Shown one piece after another: positions 61,597 to 64,000 of a stretch of 64,000 nt of DNA. The stretch's first letter is position 1; each line of letters opens with the position of its first letter. The notes under the pieces were generated by a model that made no database searches, was not told where the DNA came from, and saw nothing but the letters and a program-made list of their open reading frames with translations. Made by a program: the position numbers and the translations under genes. The DNA is from JADFQT01 sp965216025 (GTDB taxonomy: Bacteria; Chloroflexota; Dehalococcoidia; Lucifugimonadales; UBA3495), in NCBI GenBank assembly GCA_965216025.1, contig CBDCEX010000012.1, forward strand, positions 62,001-126,000. The letters are read 5' to 3'.

Positions 61597-64000
61597 TTAC
61601 GCTCGACTGTCTGCGAGCCCTCGACGCCGCAGGCGATTTGCTATCGCGGTGCCCAAACCGGGTATGGAAGCGTGAAACAAGTAATAAAGCACCGGCACCG
61701 CGACCAGCGTAAGGAAAGTTGAACTGACCAAACCGCCGATGACCACCGTTGCCAGCTCGGGTCCAATTATCCCGCCTTCGCCGCCGGGGGAGACCGCTAA
61801 AGGAATTAAGGCGAAGGTTGTGGTGAAGGCGGTCATGAGAATTGGACGAACCCGGGTACGGCCTCCCTCCATCAGTGCCTCGTAAACCCCCATGCCCCGG
61901 TCCCGTAACTGTTCCACAAAGGTGATCAGCACTATGGCGTTGGTCACTACCACGCCTATCAGCAACAGCAATCCCATCATCGCAGAAAGGCTGAGGGTCT
62001 TATCGGTAACCACCAACGCAACCAGCGCCCCCACTATCGCCAGCGGAAGACTGAGCACGATGATGAAGGGATCTCGCAAAGAACCCAGGCTGGCAACCAT
62101 TACCAGGTAAACCAGGATCACACCGACAATCATGGCGGTGATGACATCTTGAAAACCCTCTTCTATCTGCTCAAAGATGCCTCCAGATTTGACGCTGACT
62201 CCAGGAGGCAGGTCCAACGCCGCAATGGCCGCATCAACCTCCTGGCCCACAGCCTGGGTATCTTCGGCTACGATATCGCCGCTGATGCTGGCGGAGCGCT
62301 CCAGGTCAAAACGGCTGATGCTGAGAGGCCCCTGCTCGATGGCGATCTCGCTGATGGAGCCCAACTTCACCAACCCGAGCCGGCCCTGGATATTGAGGTT
62401 TTTCAATTTCTCTAACTGATCGGCGTCTTCGGGTCTGCCGCGGACGACCACGTCCAGGGTCACCCCTTCCAGGTCCACCTCCGTCACAGTTCGGCCAACT
62501 ATAAATTGGTTTACCTGCTGGCCCACCAGATCGGTGGTCAACCCGAATTCGGCAGCGGCCAGAGGGTCCACCCGGATGGTCACTTCATCCCTGGCTATAC
62601 TGACATCGCTTTTCACATTAACGATGCCTTCGATTTCCGCCAGAGCCGCCTCCAAATCGCGGGCGGCGGTGCTGATGGAGGTGAAGTTGCTGCCGGTTAT
62701 GGTGATCTCCAGAGCATCGGACGGCGGACCACCGGCAATTTCGTTGACCGTCAGGGTAGCCCCGGCCTCTTCCAGACCGTCCAGGTCAGGATGGGAGCGG
62801 ATGCGTCGGGCGATGTCTTCCGGAACCGTCTCGGAGAGCCTGAGGAAGAAACCGGCTATGTGAAAATTACCTGCGGATGCGCCTGTTCCAAATTCGTCCG
62901 AGGAACTTCCCAGCGTTACCTGGTAGACCTCCACGTAGCCGTCTTCCTCAAATTCGCGGAGCACTCCCTCAACGCGGGCCACCTGTTCGAAGGTTCTCCC
63001 CACCGATGTTCCCGTCTCCATCTCCAGATCCATGGTGATGAATTCCGGGGTTCCGGCTGGGAAAAAAGTGACGGGGATCATATTAAAATAGAGGAGCAGC
63101 AGGCTGGTGCCCACTATCGACAACGCCCCCAGCACGGTAATGGCTTTATGCCCCAGGGCCCACCTCAGAATGGGGGTATAGAGACGCTGCAGCCAGGTAT
63201 CCCGGTCAGCGCCAGTACGGGCATCGTCCGGAAAATCACCTTCCCGCAGCAACAGCACGCCCAACACCGGCACGGCGGTCAAAGCCACCAAGGTGGACCC
63301 CAGAAGAGCAAAGCTTACAGACATGGCGAAGGGGGTGAAGAACTCGCCTACCAGCCCCTGGATGAACGCCAGCGGGATGAATACCACCACCGTGGTTAAA
63401 GTAGAAGAAACTATCGCCGCGCCGACCTCCCGGGTTCCGTTTATGGCCGCAGCCATCCGATCCTCGCCCAGCTGCATATGGCGATACATATTTTCCAGTA
63501 CCACGATGCTGTCGTCCACGACGCGCCCGACCGCAATGGCCAGGCCAGCCAGGCTCATGATGTTCAAAGATAGGCCCGCCGCCGCCATCGCCAGAACCCC
63601 GGTCAGGATGCTAAGGGGTATGGACACGCCGATGATGGCGGTGGGCCGCAGGGTAATGGTCATACCCCGCAGCAGAGTGGGTCGGGTATTGATCAAGAAG
63701 ACGAAGACCGCGCTGATAGCGAAGATAAAACCCAGCAATCCCTCTCGCAGCAGACCGGACAGCCGCCGTTCCACCTCGGGGCCGTCATTTTGCAGAACAA
63801 GAATTTCCACGTCCTCGGGTAAGTCTTCAACGCTATCCAACGCCGTCAGCACCTGCTTGGTAACATCAACTGTATTGGCATCAGGTTCTTTGATTACCAC
63901 CAGGCTCAAGCTGGGCTGACCGTTGGTGCGGGAAATGCTGGCAGCCTTAGCCGTGCTCAACTCCACCGTAGCGATGTCACCCAGCCGCACCGGACGGTTG
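61597..64000 (-). CDS. RND-family efflux transporter (AcrB-like), 5' end outside window
   Basis: About 800 residues visible; the N-terminus lies beyond the right edge. Features: the RND core helices with VGRVVDDSIVVLENMYRHM (conserved acidic pair in TM4), GTREVGAAIVSSTLTTVVVF, and the second half with VVTNAIVLITFVEQLRDRG and GGRTRVRPILMTAFTTTFAL. The periplasmic loops contain duplicated subdomains (GPEVERRLSGL..., VNVKSDVSIARDEVTIRVDP). These proton-driven pumps export drugs or lipids together with an adaptor, here encoded downstream. The last residues are RRRGLADSRA. No frame break is visible. Confidence 0.9.
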   Translation of the reverse strand, partial: NRPVRLGDIATVELSTAKAASISRTNGQPSLSLVVIKEPDANTVDVTKQVLTALDSVEDLPEDVEILVLQNDGPEVERRLSGLLREGLLGFIFAISAVFVFLINTRPTLLRGMTITLRPTAIIGVSIPLSILTGVLAMAAAGLSLNIMSLAGLAIAVGRVVDDSIVVLENMYRHMQLGEDRMAAAINGTREVGAAIVSSTLTTVVVFIPLAFIQGLVGEFFTPFAMSVSFALLGSTLVALTAVPVLGVLLLREGDFPDDARTGADRDTWLQRLYTPILRWALGHKAITVLGALSIVGTSLLLLYFNMIPVTFFPAGTPEFITMDLEMETGTSVGRTFEQVARVEGVLREFEEDGYVEVYQVTLGSSSDEFGTGASAGNFHIAGFFLRLSETVPEDIARRIRSHPDLDGLEEAGATLTVNEIAGGPPSDALEITITGSNFTSISTAARDLEAALAEIEGIVNVKSDVSIARDEVTIRVDPLAAAEFGLTTDLVGQQVNQFIVGRTVTEVDLEGVTLDVVVRGRPEDADQLEKLKNLNIQGRLGLVKLGSISEIAIEQGPLSISRFDLERSASISGDIVAEDTQAVGQEVDAAIAALDLPPGVSVKSGGIFEQIEEGFQDVITAMIVGVILVYLVMVASLGSLRDPFIIVLSLPLAIVGALVALVVTDKTLSLSAMMGLLLLIGVVVTNAIVLITFVEQLRDRGMGVYEALMEGGRTRVRPILMTAFTTTFALIPLAVSPGGEGGIIGPELATVVIGGLVSSTFLTLVAVPVLYYLFHASIPGLGTAIANRLRRRGLADSRA

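Noticed and set aside
1..64000. tRNA, rRNA or riboswitch genes
   Set aside because: No stretch with tRNA-like cloverleaf landmarks, rRNA core sequence or known riboswitch core was recognised by reading; a covariance-model scan would settle this.

Overview
The window is bacterial, GC-rich (by eye) and dense in accessory DNA. No rRNA, tRNA or taxonomic marker is visible. The only core-like genes are a CorC/HlyC-type CBS transporter (31279-32562) and, at the right end, a two-component system beside an RND-type exporter (55540-64000). Gene style and the mix of IS701, ISAs1, IS630 and IS66 elements are compatible with a free-living Chloroflexota genome, but that is a guess. Many genes are broken by insertion sequences or single-base frameshifts, so this looks like a decaying genomic island.

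Layout. 1-5.5 kb: end of an IS1182 transposase, an RNA-ligase remnant, a fused nucleotidyltransferase-HEPN protein, an HNH protein and an IS630 element. 5.5-10.7 kb: tandem 85-residue membrane proteins, a macroglobulin remnant carrying a perfect 74-bp tandem duplication, a GmrSD-like (DUF262/HNH) nuclease, and two related zinc-ribbon proteins. 10.9-29.1 kb: a defence block comprising a coiled-coil nuclease-like protein, a type IIG (Eco57I-like) restriction-modification enzyme, an overlapping RelE-like toxin, a RAMA-domain protein, a small coupled ORF, a PLD-helicase fusion and a second GmrSD-like protein. Between relE and the RAMA gene lies a 7.9-kb nest: an IS701-family element (TTAG duplication at both ends) that contains an ISAs1-bounded composite transposon (10-bp duplication TTAGGCAGGG) and an IS66 remnant. 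Removing the nest joins relE to the RAMA gene with a 21-nt gap, so the whole block reads as one interrupted operon.

29-36 kb: gene remnants, a third ISAs1 copy, corC, a 265-bp ISAs1-derived palindrome, and a leftward cluster of a zinc-ribbon protein, an unknown gene split by an IS630-type MITE, a MazF-like toxin and a BrnA-like antitoxin. 36-43.5 kb: an SNF2 helicase remnant and two divergent D5-like primase-helicases around an iteron/hairpin region that looks like a replication origin or operator of an integrated plasmid or phage, then a truncated DEAD-box helicase fused to a small unrelated protein. 44-55 kb: frameshifted nuclease-like genes, a third GmrSD-like gene cut in two by IS630, remnants of IS1380 and IS1182, an IS701-family element and a second type of IS630. 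55-64 kb: histidine kinase, fresh IS66 insertion (8-bp duplication GTTTATAA), response regulator, coiled-coil membrane-fusion protein and the RND pump gene, which runs off the window.
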